64,000 nt of DNA, taken from the NCBI RefSeq assembly GCF_017745275.1, contig NZ_JAGHZS010000009.1, forward strand, positions 248,001 through 312,000. Direction: 5' to 3'. A program made the position numbers and the translations under genes. The notes under the pieces are model-generated. The model searched no databases and was not told where the DNA came from. It worked only from the letters and a program-made list of their open reading frames with translations. The stretch comes from Chitinophaga sp. (GTDB lineage: Bacteria; Bacteroidota; Bacteroidia; Chitinophagales; Chitinophagaceae). Below are positions 29,605 through 39,056 of this stretch, in pieces (position 1 is the stretch's first letter; each line of letters begins with the position of its first letter).

Positions 29605-31296
29605 TTACCAGAACCTCACGTAAATAACTGACAACAACAATAAAATGGTGACAATTAATATGACGGAAGAAGGTTTCAGTTTAAACATCTCATAATCCAG
29701 CACAAAGGCCTTATCACTCACTTTCGGACCAGCCAGGCTGATACCGATCATCACCAGCACCGTTGTCAGGAAAGACCATCCCAGGCTGATAAAGAAAGGA
29801 ATTTCATAGTCGCCGGCCGCATTGTGAAAAGCACTGTACAACAACGTTTCCGGGCCAAAAATCCGCACCGCAAGCTGATTGAAAAACAACGAGGCCACAA
29901 AGCCGGTAATGATACCTGCAATGGCAGCAGTACCGCTGGTACGTTTCCAGAACATACCTAAAATGAAAGTGGCAAATACACCCGGACTAATAAAGCTGGA
30001 ATACTTCTGCACAAAGGTATATCCACCCGCACCACCAATACCCAGTGCATCATTCCAGGTAAATATAACGCCAACAATAATAGCCACGATGATCGTCACT
30101 CTTCCTATCCATACCAACTGCTTTTCATCAGCGCCGGTATTGATATACTTCTTGTAAACATCCAACGTAAAAATGGTGGAGATACTATTGGACTTACCAG
30201 CCAGCGACGCTACAATAGCCGCCGTTAATGCTGCAATAGCCAGGCCTTTCAGGCCGGAAGGCAACAATGTAAGAATCGCCGCGTAGGCGCCATCTTTATG
30301 GCCGCCTTCCAATTGAGGAAGATGTCCGTGTTGATAGAGTACATAGGCTACAATACCTGGCAACATCACAATCACCGGCATCAGTATCTTCAATAAACCG
30401 GCAAATAAAATACCTGTACGGGCAGTTTGCAAATCGGCGCCCAGCGCACGTTGCGTAATATACTGGTTACAACCCCAGTAGTTCAGGTTGCTGATCCACT
30501 GCCCTGCTATATACATCCCAAAACCCGGCAGGATCAGGTATTTATTCACATAGTCCTGCGGCGCCGCAGCGGCAGGTTTCTTTAACATCATATGAAAATG
30601 ATCCGGCGCTTCCCGTATCAACACATTAAACCCGGCGAGTACATCTTTCCCAAAACCAAATTTTTCACTCACTACCGTTAAGGCCATATACGTAGTAGCT
30701 AACCCGCCTACAATCAGCACTCCTACCTGAATTACATCGGTATAACCAATTACTTTCATTCCACCCAGCGTAATAATCACGGAGAAGATCGCCAACGCTA
30801 CCATCACTTCATGAAAGTAAGCGCCGCCCAATAGCCCGTTAATAGCCAATGCGCCGAGATAGAGAATGGAAGTCAGGTTAACAAATACATATAAGAATAA
30901 CCAGAAAACAGACATGATCAATGCCACCGTTTCATTGTACCGGGTTTTCAAAAACTGGGGCATGGTATATATCTTGTTTTTGATATACACCGGCATCAGG
31001 AACACTGCTACAATAATCAATGCAGCCGCTCCCACCCATTCATACACCGATACCGCAATCCCCACAAAAAAGCCATCACCGCTCATCCCAATGAACTGTT
31101 CTGCTGAAATGTTGGAGGCAATAATAGAAGCGCCAATAGCCCACCAGGTGAGAGAGCCTTCTGCGAGGAAAAAATTTTTGGAGGCACTCACTGCGCCCTT
31201 CTTCTTCTTTTTATAAATCCAATAACCGTAGGAGGCAACAATAATAAAATATAACGCAAATACCAGGTAGTCTTTTAAGACAAGTTGATTACTCAT
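29605..31296 (-). CDS. sodium:solute (SSS/SGLT-type sugar) symporter
   Basis: ORF to 31407; likely start MSNQLVLKDYLVFALYF; SSS features (FFLAEGSLTWWAIGASIIASNISAEQFIGMSGDGF). Confidence 0.93.
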   Translation of the reverse strand: MSNQLVLKDYLVFALYFIIVASYGYWIYKKKKKGAVSASKNFFLAEGSLTWWAIGASIIASNISAEQFIGMSGDGFFVGIAVSVYEWVGAAALIIVAVFLMPVYIKNKIYTMPQFLKTRYNETVALIMSVFWLFLYVFVNLTSILYLGALAINGLLGGAYFHEVMVALAIFSVIITLGGMKVIGYTDVIQVGVLIVGGLATTYMALTVVSEKFGFGKDVLAGFNVLIREAPDHFHMMLKKPAAAAPQDYVNKYLILPGFGMYIAGQWISNLNYWGCNQYITQRALGADLQTARTGILFAGLLKILMPVIVMLPGIVAYVLYQHGHLPQLEGGHKDGAYAAILTLLPSGLKGLAIAALTAAIVASLAGKSNSISTIFTLDVYKKYINTGADEKQLVWIGRVTIIVAIIVGVIFTWNDALGIGGAGGYTFVQKYSSFISPGVFATFILGMFWKRTSGTAAIAGIITGFVASLFFNQLAVRIFGPETLLYSAFHNAAGDYEIPFFISLGWSFLTTVLVMIGISLAGPKVSDKAFVLDYEMFKLKPSSVILIVTILLLLSVIYVRFW

Positions 31297-31462
31297 GAGT
31301 GGTTCGTGGTTGATCAGCAGTTGATTGACGTGGATATAAATACCTGGATGGAATATAAGACTTTCCCCCGTGGAAAAAATAAAAAGGATTATCCGGCCGG
31401 ATGTCATGTTGTTTTACTGCGTGCACCCATCCCCGATAATCCTTTACTAACCTGCGCTACTA

Positions 31463-32344
31463 TTAGAATTTTAAAGTCGCAGGCAAATATTTGGCAACAA
31501 GATCTTCATAATAAGGTTTCAGCTCTTTCCAGTTGGGCTGCACCGGGCTCTTTGAATAGAGATCGTATGGATTAAACAGGTCTACCCATTTAAACATTTC
31601 CACATCATGTGCATCCATCAGGTGGCCGTATGCATGCTCCCTGTGCTGCGGATAAAAAGAGTGATAACGCAGCATATACAGGGCTGGTTCCGGCAAATAA
31701 TTCTTCATCATCTGGTAGATGTATTCGTCGTGGCCCCAGCTCAGGTGCACATTACGCAACCCGCAGTTTGGCTCATATACACCGTATTTGGTGTTGTAAT
31801 CAGGATTGTTGATGTCCGGGTTATTTTTGAAGAATTCGTGGAAAACAATTTTGTCGGAAAATGCGCATCCTACCGGGAAGGTATCTCCTACTACTGCCCA
31901 TTGTGGTTCTCCAAACAGGCATAATACTTTTCCCATATCATGAAACAGGCCGGTTAATACCATCCAGTCAGGATGACCGTCAGCACGAATGGCTTCAGAA
32001 GTTTGCAACAGGTGCTGGAACTGGTCCAGGTCTGTATCCGGATCAGAGTCATCCACCAGTTGATTCAGGAAATTAAAGGCATCCCAAACCGACATTTCTT
32101 TTTTATTGAAAGAAAGGAATTCCTGTTCTTTCTGCTTTACGAAAGCATACGACTGATATGTATGATTCAGGCGATAAAACTCCCGTACCGTATCTCTTGG
32201 GGGCTCCGCATAATTGCGAAACTCCTCGGTGCTTTTTTCTTTATTGATGTTGGCAGGATCGGGATAGCGCTCCAGTAAATCATCTTCCCATTGATCCAGC
32301 GATTGGAGTGGTGCAGGGTTGGGCTGTCCATTGACGTTATCCAT
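31463..32344 (-). CDS. myo-inositol oxygenase (MIOX) family protein
   Basis: ORF to 32425; likely start MDNVNGQPNPAP; HD-type diiron motifs LTGLFHDMGKVLCLFGEPQWAVVGDTFPVGCAFSDKIVFHEFF and MLRYHSFYPQHREHAYGHLMDAHDVEMFKWVDLFNPYDLYSKS. Confidence 0.93.
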   Translation of the reverse strand: MDNVNGQPNPAPLQSLDQWEDDLLERYPDPANINKEKSTEEFRNYAEPPRDTVREFYRLNHTYQSYAFVKQKEQEFLSFNKKEMSVWDAFNFLNQLVDDSDPDTDLDQFQHLLQTSEAIRADGHPDWMVLTGLFHDMGKVLCLFGEPQWAVVGDTFPVGCAFSDKIVFHEFFKNNPDINNPDYNTKYGVYEPNCGLRNVHLSWGHDEYIYQMMKNYLPEPALYMLRYHSFYPQHREHAYGHLMDAHDVEMFKWVDLFNPYDLYSKSPVQPNWKELKPYYEDLVAKYLPATLKF

Positions 32345-32441
32345 AATACAAGATTTTAGAAGTTCGTGGAAAAGAAGGAAATTATCCTGCTCTAAATATG
32401 CGATCTTTTTAAAAATCTTCCGCATAATAGAATAACTTTAT

Positions 32442-32461
32442 TTACTTAACCGATTAAGTAA
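32442..32461. promoter_or_regulatory. Putative LacI-family operator
   Basis: Near-perfect palindrome TTACTTAACCGATTAAGTAA with central CG, 13 nt before the LacI start and upstream of divergent MIOX. Confidence 0.7.
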
Positions 32462-32474
32462 CATAGGCTATCAT

Positions 32475-33488
32475 ATGGAAAATGTCACGATCAGGATGCT
32501 CGCGGAAAGACTGCAGTTATCAACTGCCACTATTTCCAAAGCGTTGAGTAACAGCCACGAAATCAGCGAAGAAACAAAGCAACGGGTGCTGGCACTAGCG
32601 CGCGAACTCAATTATGTGCCTAATCCTTATGCCAGCAGCCTGAGAAAGAAGGCCAGCCATACCATTGCCGTAGTGATTCCGGAAGTAGCCGACAGCTTCT
32701 TTGCAGAAGCCATTAACGGCATAGAATCCGTAGCCCAGGAAAAAGGCTATCATGTACTGATTTATCTCACCCATGAAAACTCCGGGAAAGAACGGGGTAT
32801 TCTGAAAGACTTTCAAAGCGGACGGGTAGATGGCGTACTGATTTCCGTTACCACAGAAACCGCTTCCGCCCCGCATGGACTGGACCAACTGGTAAAGGAA
32901 ATACCCATTGTTTTCTTTGACCGGGTATGTGAAGACGTCATTGCCGCCAAAATCACCACCGATGATGCCGCCGCTGCATATAAGGCCACCAGTCATCTTG
33001 TAGCCGGTGGATGCAGGCAAATAGGATTGTTAGCTGCCTCCCCGCACCTCTCTATCAGCAACCGCCGCGCAGAAGGATTCCTGCAGGCCCTGGCTGCGCA
33101 TGGACTGCCACAAAACAAAGCGGCTGTTACCTACTGTTCTAACGACCACGCCACCACGAAACAGCTACTGAAAAAGATATTCCGGGAACAACAATATGAT
33201 GGCATTATTGCCACCACCGAAAAACTGGCTACCGCCGTATATGAAGTGTGTGAAGAAATGAACCTGCGTATTCCACAAGACCTCCAGGTAATAGGATTTT
33301 CTAATTTGTCTACTGCGCGATTTCTAAACCCTTCGCTTACTACCATCTCCCAACCAGCGTTTGATATGGGTAAAGCCGCTGCCACCCTGCTATTTAAGGC
33401 CCTGAAAAATAATAGCTTTGCACTGTCTGAACAACAACAGGTGATCCCCTCCGCACTGATTGTCCGGAAATCCACTATAGCTACCTGA
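32475..33488 (+). CDS. LacI-family transcriptional regulator
   Basis: 337 aa; VTIRMLAERLQLSTATISKALSNSHEISEETKQRVLALARELNYVPNPYASSLR. Confidence 0.97.
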   Translation: MENVTIRMLAERLQLSTATISKALSNSHEISEETKQRVLALARELNYVPNPYASSLRKKASHTIAVVIPEVADSFFAEAINGIESVAQEKGYHVLIYLTHENSGKERGILKDFQSGRVDGVLISVTTETASAPHGLDQLVKEIPIVFFDRVCEDVIAAKITTDDAAAAYKATSHLVAGGCRQIGLLAASPHLSISNRRAEGFLQALAAHGLPQNKAAVTYCSNDHATTKQLLKKIFREQQYDGIIATTEKLATAVYEVCEEMNLRIPQDLQVIGFSNLSTARFLNPSLTTISQPAFDMGKAAATLLFKALKNNSFALSEQQQVIPSALIVRKSTIAT

Positions 33489-34569
33489 CCCCTGCCACGG
33501 CCCCGCGGCTTTCTGACATTTGAATCACCGTTGCCTGCGGCCTTGCATGCCGGTATATCCAGCGGATACAATACCACATATTTTTAGGCTGCTCCATGTC
33601 TATAATCAGCGCCTTACGAGGCAACCGTCGTAAATCCGGCAGCCTTTCTGCATCACCCTGTAATGCCTGTAACTGCCGGATAGCCGTGGCTCCCACGGCG
33701 CAAATACCTATAATGGAAACCGTCAGGTACCGTTTAGCTGCCGGTGCAAAAGGCAGTTGTGATATCGTTCGTTTAATATTTTGTACCAACTCCATATAGC
33801 CGGTATAAAAGGCATATGCATCCGTCATCCGGTTGGGTAAAGTGGCAATACCCTCCTGGTAGTCTTTATAGATATCAAATAAGTCGTTGATCAACTGGAT
33901 AATGCCGCCCAGCTGAAACCAACACTGCTGCTCCGGTTCAGACGCAGGATCATCCAAATAAAAATGACAAAGAAATACGGCATATCCACCCTTTCTAAAG
34001 GTAATTTGCCGGATATCTTCTGCGGTAATGGCTGCATCAAATTGTTTCAGGGAATCTATCTGCGACTGGAATACTCCCTGCATGGCCTGCTGATAGCTCA
34101 CTTTATCCACTACCTGCGTCCATAAAAAACGATGCGCCTGCACGAATAGCTGCTCATCAAAACAACGGGGAGTATAGGTTTCCGGTGCAAAGGAGATCTG
34201 GTAAAGTGCTTCCTGCGTTAGCTCATTGCGATCACAGAAATTATCAAATAACGAACTGCAGATAAAGTAGTGTAACAGGCGCTCCTTCTCCACATCACAG
34301 GAACCTCGCTTTCTTAATGCCGTAAAAGCCTCGCATACAACTGGATTGTAAATGGCATAACTATTTACTATCTTATGGAAAGTGGCATCATCTAAACGAC
34401 CACCCAATGCAACTTCCAGGCTTCTGACCCGTTGACTGGCCCATTTGGATTCCCTGGATCTTGCAAAAAAAAAGTAAACTACTCTGCTAATGATACACGT
34501 GACAATATTATAAAAATACATGGCAAGGGATAAGACCATCAAGATATAAAAACATATATCTAAAAACAA
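33481..34569 (-). CDS. putative class I isoprenoid synthase-fold protein (terpene/squalene-phytoene synthase-like)
   Basis: 362 aa; N-terminal TM segment, LFDNFCDRNE (Asp-rich-like) and QLINDLFDIYKDYQEGIATLPN (NDxxxxxKDxxE-like) motifs, all-helical. Confidence 0.6.
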   Translation of the reverse strand: MFLDICFYILMVLSLAMYFYNIVTCIISRVVYFFFARSRESKWASQRVRSLEVALGGRLDDATFHKIVNSYAIYNPVVCEAFTALRKRGSCDVEKERLLHYFICSSLFDNFCDRNELTQEALYQISFAPETYTPRCFDEQLFVQAHRFLWTQVVDKVSYQQAMQGVFQSQIDSLKQFDAAITAEDIRQITFRKGGYAVFLCHFYLDDPASEPEQQCWFQLGGIIQLINDLFDIYKDYQEGIATLPNRMTDAYAFYTGYMELVQNIKRTISQLPFAPAAKRYLTVSIIGICAVGATAIRQLQALQGDAERLPDLRRLPRKALIIDMEQPKNMWYCIRWIYRHARPQATVIQMSESRGAVAGVR

Positions 34570-35117
34570 CTATCTCTTAGCATTTTCATGTAAGCAGTCC
34601 CCTTTTCACGGGCAAAATTAATATTGCGTTCAGGAATCTCTTCGGGAGGATGGGGATAAAACTGTAATGCCTTCCTGATATCGGCCTCTCTTAAAATATG
34701 CAGCATGGGGTATATAGATCGGTTGGTATAGTTGGCGGCATCGTCTGCAGCGGTACTATCAAACTGGTACAGGGGATGAAACCCTGCTACCTGGTAAATA
34801 CCCTCGTACTTCTTTCGCTGAAGCAGTTGCTCCGCGGCGGTTACCATCTCCAGGTAATCCTTAAATACAGGAAAAGCAGCCGGCAAAATGAGCAAAGTAG
34901 TAGCAATGGTTCGATCTTTATCCAGCAACCGGCACTCCTCCAGGAAATGCTCCTTTACCGTCAGCAACGTAGTAGCCTCACTCACCCGGTACCGCACACG
35001 ATCACGCTTTACCTCCCTGCTGGCAAACGGACAAAAATTACAACCAATCACCAGTTCCCTGATCCAGTTTTGCGTTTGTGTAATCACTTTTTGTTGATAT
35101 TCCGGCTCAAATCCCAT
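34560..35117 (-). CDS. DUF1415-family protein
   Basis: 185 aa; WIRELVIGCNFCPFASREVKRDRVRYRV, characteristic of the family. Confidence 0.82.
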   Translation of the reverse strand: MGFEPEYQQKVITQTQNWIRELVIGCNFCPFASREVKRDRVRYRVSEATTLLTVKEHFLEECRLLDKDRTIATTLLILPAAFPVFKDYLEMVTAAEQLLQRKKYEGIYQVAGFHPLYQFDSTAADDAANYTNRSIYPMLHILREADIRKALQFYPHPPEEIPERNINFAREKGTAYMKMLRDSCF

Positions 35118-35129
35118 GCTGCTAAGGTA

Positions 35130-35244
35130 AGCAGAAAGCTGAAAGCAGAAAGCAAAAAGCTATTGCATCGAGTAGACCAACATAGATATCCTATGTAATC
35201 ATTCGCTGCAATAGCTTTTTGCTTTCTGCTTTCAGCTTTCTGCT
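35130..35244 (-). repeat. Heptad-armed hairpin H3 (A-type arms)
   Basis: 42-nt arms 35130-35171 and 35203-35244 matching 41/42; begins immediately after the TAG of the gene ending at 35245. Confidence 0.93.
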
Positions 35245-36840
35245 CTAAGGATATGTCACCCGTGCAATCCTGTTAGCTACGCGGTAATCGAAACGCGTAA
35301 AGCTACCTACCACCAGCATCGACTTCTCACCTGCCTGTTGCACAATTTTGTTGATACTCCCCCGTCCTAAGGCAGAGTTGAGTGTAATACCACCATTGCT
35401 ATTGTATGCCGGATGAATAGCACCATTGGCCGTCAGTACAATCATATTATTCCGTTGCAGGTCCCCAAACTTCGTAAACGCACCACTGAGAATAATTTCT
35501 CCCCCTGGCATGAAACCAATGTTGAAAATATACCCATTGCTACCCTTACCAACATTAAAAGTAGGATCTATCACCCCGTTATCGTTGATACGGGCAATAT
35601 GCGGTACCGGCATGCCACCGAAGTTATTAAAGCCACCTACCAGCAGAATTTTCCCATCTGCCTGCCGCTCCATATTGTAAATGACCTGGTCCGCACCCAC
35701 GCCAGGTGTAAAAGAAGGATCCAGCGAACCATCTGTATTCAACCTCGCGATACGATTCACGGCTTGTCCGTTGTATTTGGTGAAAGTACCCGCTATGAGC
35801 AGCTTCCCATCCGGCAACAGGATAGAACGCACAATATCACCATTGGCCCCCTCGTTGCCCATATGCTGCGCCAGGTTGTAGTTGTAAGTGCTATCAAGTC
35901 CCCCATCAGGCATTAAACGCACCAACCCATTTATCTGCACCGAATCCAGGTGTACCGAATCCAATCCCAGCGAACTGGTCAACTGAAAATTAGGCTGCAC
36001 AAAAAAGCGGAAAGAACCTGTCAATAAAATCTTCCCATCGTTTTGTAAGTGCATATTGCCCACTGATCCTGAAATGCCACCTTTCAACGCGGATACCGAT
36101 AAATCCTTGCCGGAAGGCAGAAATATTTTCTCCGCCGCCAGCGAGCCATTATTATTCAGCAACGCAATACTATTCACGTAGCCCACTCCTTCATAGTTGT
36201 TGAATGATCCTGCTACCAGGTATTTACCGGCTGTTGGCAACGCTACCGCTGTGCGCACGGTGGTGTTAGTTCCATTCTTTTTATCCGGTCCAAAACTATT
36301 GTCTACCGTACCATCATGATTAATCCTTGCCACCCGGCTTAACTTTCCCTCCTTACTGCTGTTGCCGTAATTTGTGAAATTTCCTACAATCAGGTATTTG
36401 CCATCTTCTACCGGGATGATATCATTAATCCCGTCATCAGCGCCTACCTGCGATGGATACAGTGTATCCATTTCAAAAGCCCCCAGCACCCGGAAAAACG
36501 GGCCAAAAAAATATTGCTGATCTACCTGTGCGGCCACATTCCCCGTGGCTGCCTGTGCGGGTATTTTTACCCGTACAGTCGTATCCGTTAGGGAAACAAC
36601 CGCTGCCTTCACTCCATTAAAAAGGATAGATAATTTATCCTTATTCTTCTCAAATCCCTTTCCCATTATCACCACTTCATCACCCGGACGTCCTTTACCC
36701 GGGCTAATCCCATCCTTGTTAATGTAAATGGCCGGCAACACCGTTTCCTGGTAGGGGTTCTTCCCATTGGTGCTGATGGATTCTTTCTTGCATGCGCCCA
36801 AAGTGGCCATCAGCGCTATTAAACAAATATATTTTTTCAT
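35245..36840 (-). CDS. IPT/TIG-domain lipoprotein with delta-60-type repeats
   Basis: 531 aa; lipobox TLGACKK; IPT-like GRPGDEVVIMGKGF; repeats such as DGSLDPSFTPGVGADQVIYNMERQADGKILLVGGFNNF. Confidence 0.8.
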   Translation of the reverse strand: MKKYICLIALMATLGACKKESISTNGKNPYQETVLPAIYINKDGISPGKGRPGDEVVIMGKGFEKNKDKLSILFNGVKAAVVSLTDTTVRVKIPAQAATGNVAAQVDQQYFFGPFFRVLGAFEMDTLYPSQVGADDGINDIIPVEDGKYLIVGNFTNYGNSSKEGKLSRVARINHDGTVDNSFGPDKKNGTNTTVRTAVALPTAGKYLVAGSFNNYEGVGYVNSIALLNNNGSLAAEKIFLPSGKDLSVSALKGGISGSVGNMHLQNDGKILLTGSFRFFVQPNFQLTSSLGLDSVHLDSVQINGLVRLMPDGGLDSTYNYNLAQHMGNEGANGDIVRSILLPDGKLLIAGTFTKYNGQAVNRIARLNTDGSLDPSFTPGVGADQVIYNMERQADGKILLVGGFNNFGGMPVPHIARINDNGVIDPTFNVGKGSNGYIFNIGFMPGGEIILSGAFTKFGDLQRNNMIVLTANGAIHPAYNSNGGITLNSALGRGSINKIVQQAGEKSMLVVGSFTRFDYRVANRIARVTYP

Positions 36841-36858
36841 AGTGACTGCGTTAAGAGA

Positions 36859-37554
36859 TTATTGATGCTGTAATGCCTGCTCTGCTATTCTCGGGAAGTC
36901 GCCCCGGAAGCCAAGTACATGGCGGATATTCAGCGCATGTATCACACCATTGGTGGGCTGGATATCAGAGGAAGCTACATTGACATTGTTATTGTTCCGG
37001 AAAGTCACAGGGTCAAAGGTGATGTCGGTGAGCAACAAGATACGCGCTCCCACGGCTTCCACATTATTATAGTTCTGGTATACCAACCCTATGTTCAGGA
37101 TATAATCCCCCGCCATCACATAGTTAATTCCCGGATAGGCGTATATGTTATTGGGATCCACCCTGGCAAACTGGTTGGCGGTATGCTTTCCTTTCATGAT
37201 ATAGCGCAGCAGGAATTCCCGCCATACCTCGCCCGGAATATCCGCCAGGTGGGCGCTGTCCTCCACTGAGCGGTAACGGATTTCATTCAGGTCTTCCAGC
37301 GCATCTCCTACGCTCTGATCGGTAAAAGCAAAGAAAGTAACAGAATCATGCTCCAGCATATCTTTCAATCCTGCTTTTTCCACAATGTATGCTACCGTAT
37401 CAAACAGGTAAGGATTCTTTACCAGGTAGTCATAAATAGTACCGTTGTAATGAGGATTTGCCAGGCCTCCATCTATATAATAATCTTTTTTGCAGGCAGA
37501 CATACACAATGCTACTAACAGCAGGATGCCGGCCCAAGACAATAACTTGTGCAT
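36859..37554 (-). CDS. fasciclin-domain lipoprotein
   Basis: ORF to 37584, likely start MHKLLSWAG; fasciclin pattern AGLKDMLEHDSVTFFAFTDQSVGDAL ... WREFLLRYIMKGK. Confidence 0.82.
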   Translation of the reverse strand: MHKLLSWAGILLLVALCMSACKKDYYIDGGLANPHYNGTIYDYLVKNPYLFDTVAYIVEKAGLKDMLEHDSVTFFAFTDQSVGDALEDLNEIRYRSVEDSAHLADIPGEVWREFLLRYIMKGKHTANQFARVDPNNIYAYPGINYVMAGDYILNIGLVYQNYNNVEAVGARILLLTDITFDPVTFRNNNNVNVASSDIQPTNGVIHALNIRHVLGFRGDFPRIAEQALQHQ

Positions 37555-37571
37555 CGTAAATATTTTAATCG

Positions 37572-39035
37572 TTACTGTATCCAATATTGATTCCGGGTGA
37601 TCAAAGGGTTATTCGTTACCGCCGAACTTGAAATAGGCCAGGTCCATGCGCCCATATCCAATTGCTGCTGGGTCAGGGAGTTCTCCGTTACATTTTTATC
37701 CGTGATCCTGCCGGTGCGAATGAGGTCATACCACAGATGCCCTTCTCCCATCAGCTCCTTCTCCCTCTCCAGGAAAACGGCATCCTGTAAGGCTTTACCA
37801 CCACTACCGTTATACAACTTTGCACTGGCCCGGTCTCTTACCAGGTTCAGCATCTTAATAGATTCAACTGTTTCATCGAGATAAGCCAATGCCTCCGCTC
37901 TCAGCAAAATCACATCTGCATAACGGAAAAAGATCAGGTTCGCATCGTAGTCTCTCGACTCAGGATCAGTGATGGCAGAGTATTTCAGGAACATCGGTGT
38001 TTGATCGGTGCTATAGGGATTGTAAAACCAAAGCTCCAGGCGTTTGTCGTACTCTCCCCTGGGATAGATCCGGTCCAGGTGACGGATCATAGGTGTGATC
38101 TCACTTTTACCCCCGATTTTATCATGGATATAAGGTTCATGCAATGTCCACTGACAAATCAGCGAGTGGAATTTACCGCCATAGTTGGCATCCAGCGACA
38201 ACTCAAAAATACCTTCTTCGGAACGGCCTTTAAAAATTGTCTGGAAGGTTTCTTTCGTATAAGGCAACAGCTTGTATACATTGAGGTCCATCAGCTCTTT
38301 TACCAATGCGGCGGTTTGTGTCCAGTGCTTTTTTTCATTGGGCTTATCAAAGCCTGCAGCCCACATGTGAATATGTGCCATCAGCGCCAATGCAGCGCCC
38401 TTAGTGCCTCTTACAGCGCGATTCGTAGGATCGTCAAAGGAAAGGGGCAGATCGTCTTTAACCGCCTCCAGGTCTTTCAAACAAAAATCCAATACAGTCA
38501 GCATCTTTTCCCTTGGCTGCAATTTTGTTTCATAGGCTTCTATCTGCAGCGGCACATCTCCGTATAACCGTACCATATAGAAGTAAGTAAACGCGCGGAT
38601 AAAATGGGCTTCTGCAGTAAGCGCTTTTTTATCGCGGCTGCTGAAGTTGGGATCCTGCACACCGGAAATACGGTCTATACAAAGGTTCGATAAGGCAATA
38701 GCCTGGTAAAATTCTCCCCAGTCCTGTGCATTGTCTGCTCCATCGCCGCCACCGGTAGATAGCATCTGGTTCTGTCCCAGCATGCGCAGGTTATTTTTAT
38801 TAAACCAGTTCCAGTTGCCCGCCCTGAAATCACCTGCGTTATATAAAATTCCACGGGTAAATTTCGTAAGTAAAATACCATATGCACCATTGATAGCACT
38901 TTCCGCGTCCCGCTGTGTTTTCCAGAAATCCTTACCGGAAAGGGTATCCAGCGGCTTTACTTCCAGGAATTTCTTACAGGCGCCTGCTACTGCCAGCAGG
39001 CAAACCAGGAGTCCTATTTTATACCATTTATTCAT
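37572..39035 (-). CDS. SusD/RagB-family lipoprotein
   Basis: 487 aa; VAGACKKFLEVKPLDTLSGKDFWKTQRDAESAINGAYG; FRYADVILLRAEALAYLDE. Confidence 0.96.
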   Translation of the reverse strand: MNKWYKIGLLVCLLAVAGACKKFLEVKPLDTLSGKDFWKTQRDAESAINGAYGILLTKFTRGILYNAGDFRAGNWNWFNKNNLRMLGQNQMLSTGGGDGADNAQDWGEFYQAIALSNLCIDRISGVQDPNFSSRDKKALTAEAHFIRAFTYFYMVRLYGDVPLQIEAYETKLQPREKMLTVLDFCLKDLEAVKDDLPLSFDDPTNRAVRGTKGAALALMAHIHMWAAGFDKPNEKKHWTQTAALVKELMDLNVYKLLPYTKETFQTIFKGRSEEGIFELSLDANYGGKFHSLICQWTLHEPYIHDKIGGKSEITPMIRHLDRIYPRGEYDKRLELWFYNPYSTDQTPMFLKYSAITDPESRDYDANLIFFRYADVILLRAEALAYLDETVESIKMLNLVRDRASAKLYNGSGGKALQDAVFLEREKELMGEGHLWYDLIRTGRITDKNVTENSLTQQQLDMGAWTWPISSSAVTNNPLITRNQYWIQ

Positions 39036-39056
39036 CTGAAAATAATTTAAACATGA

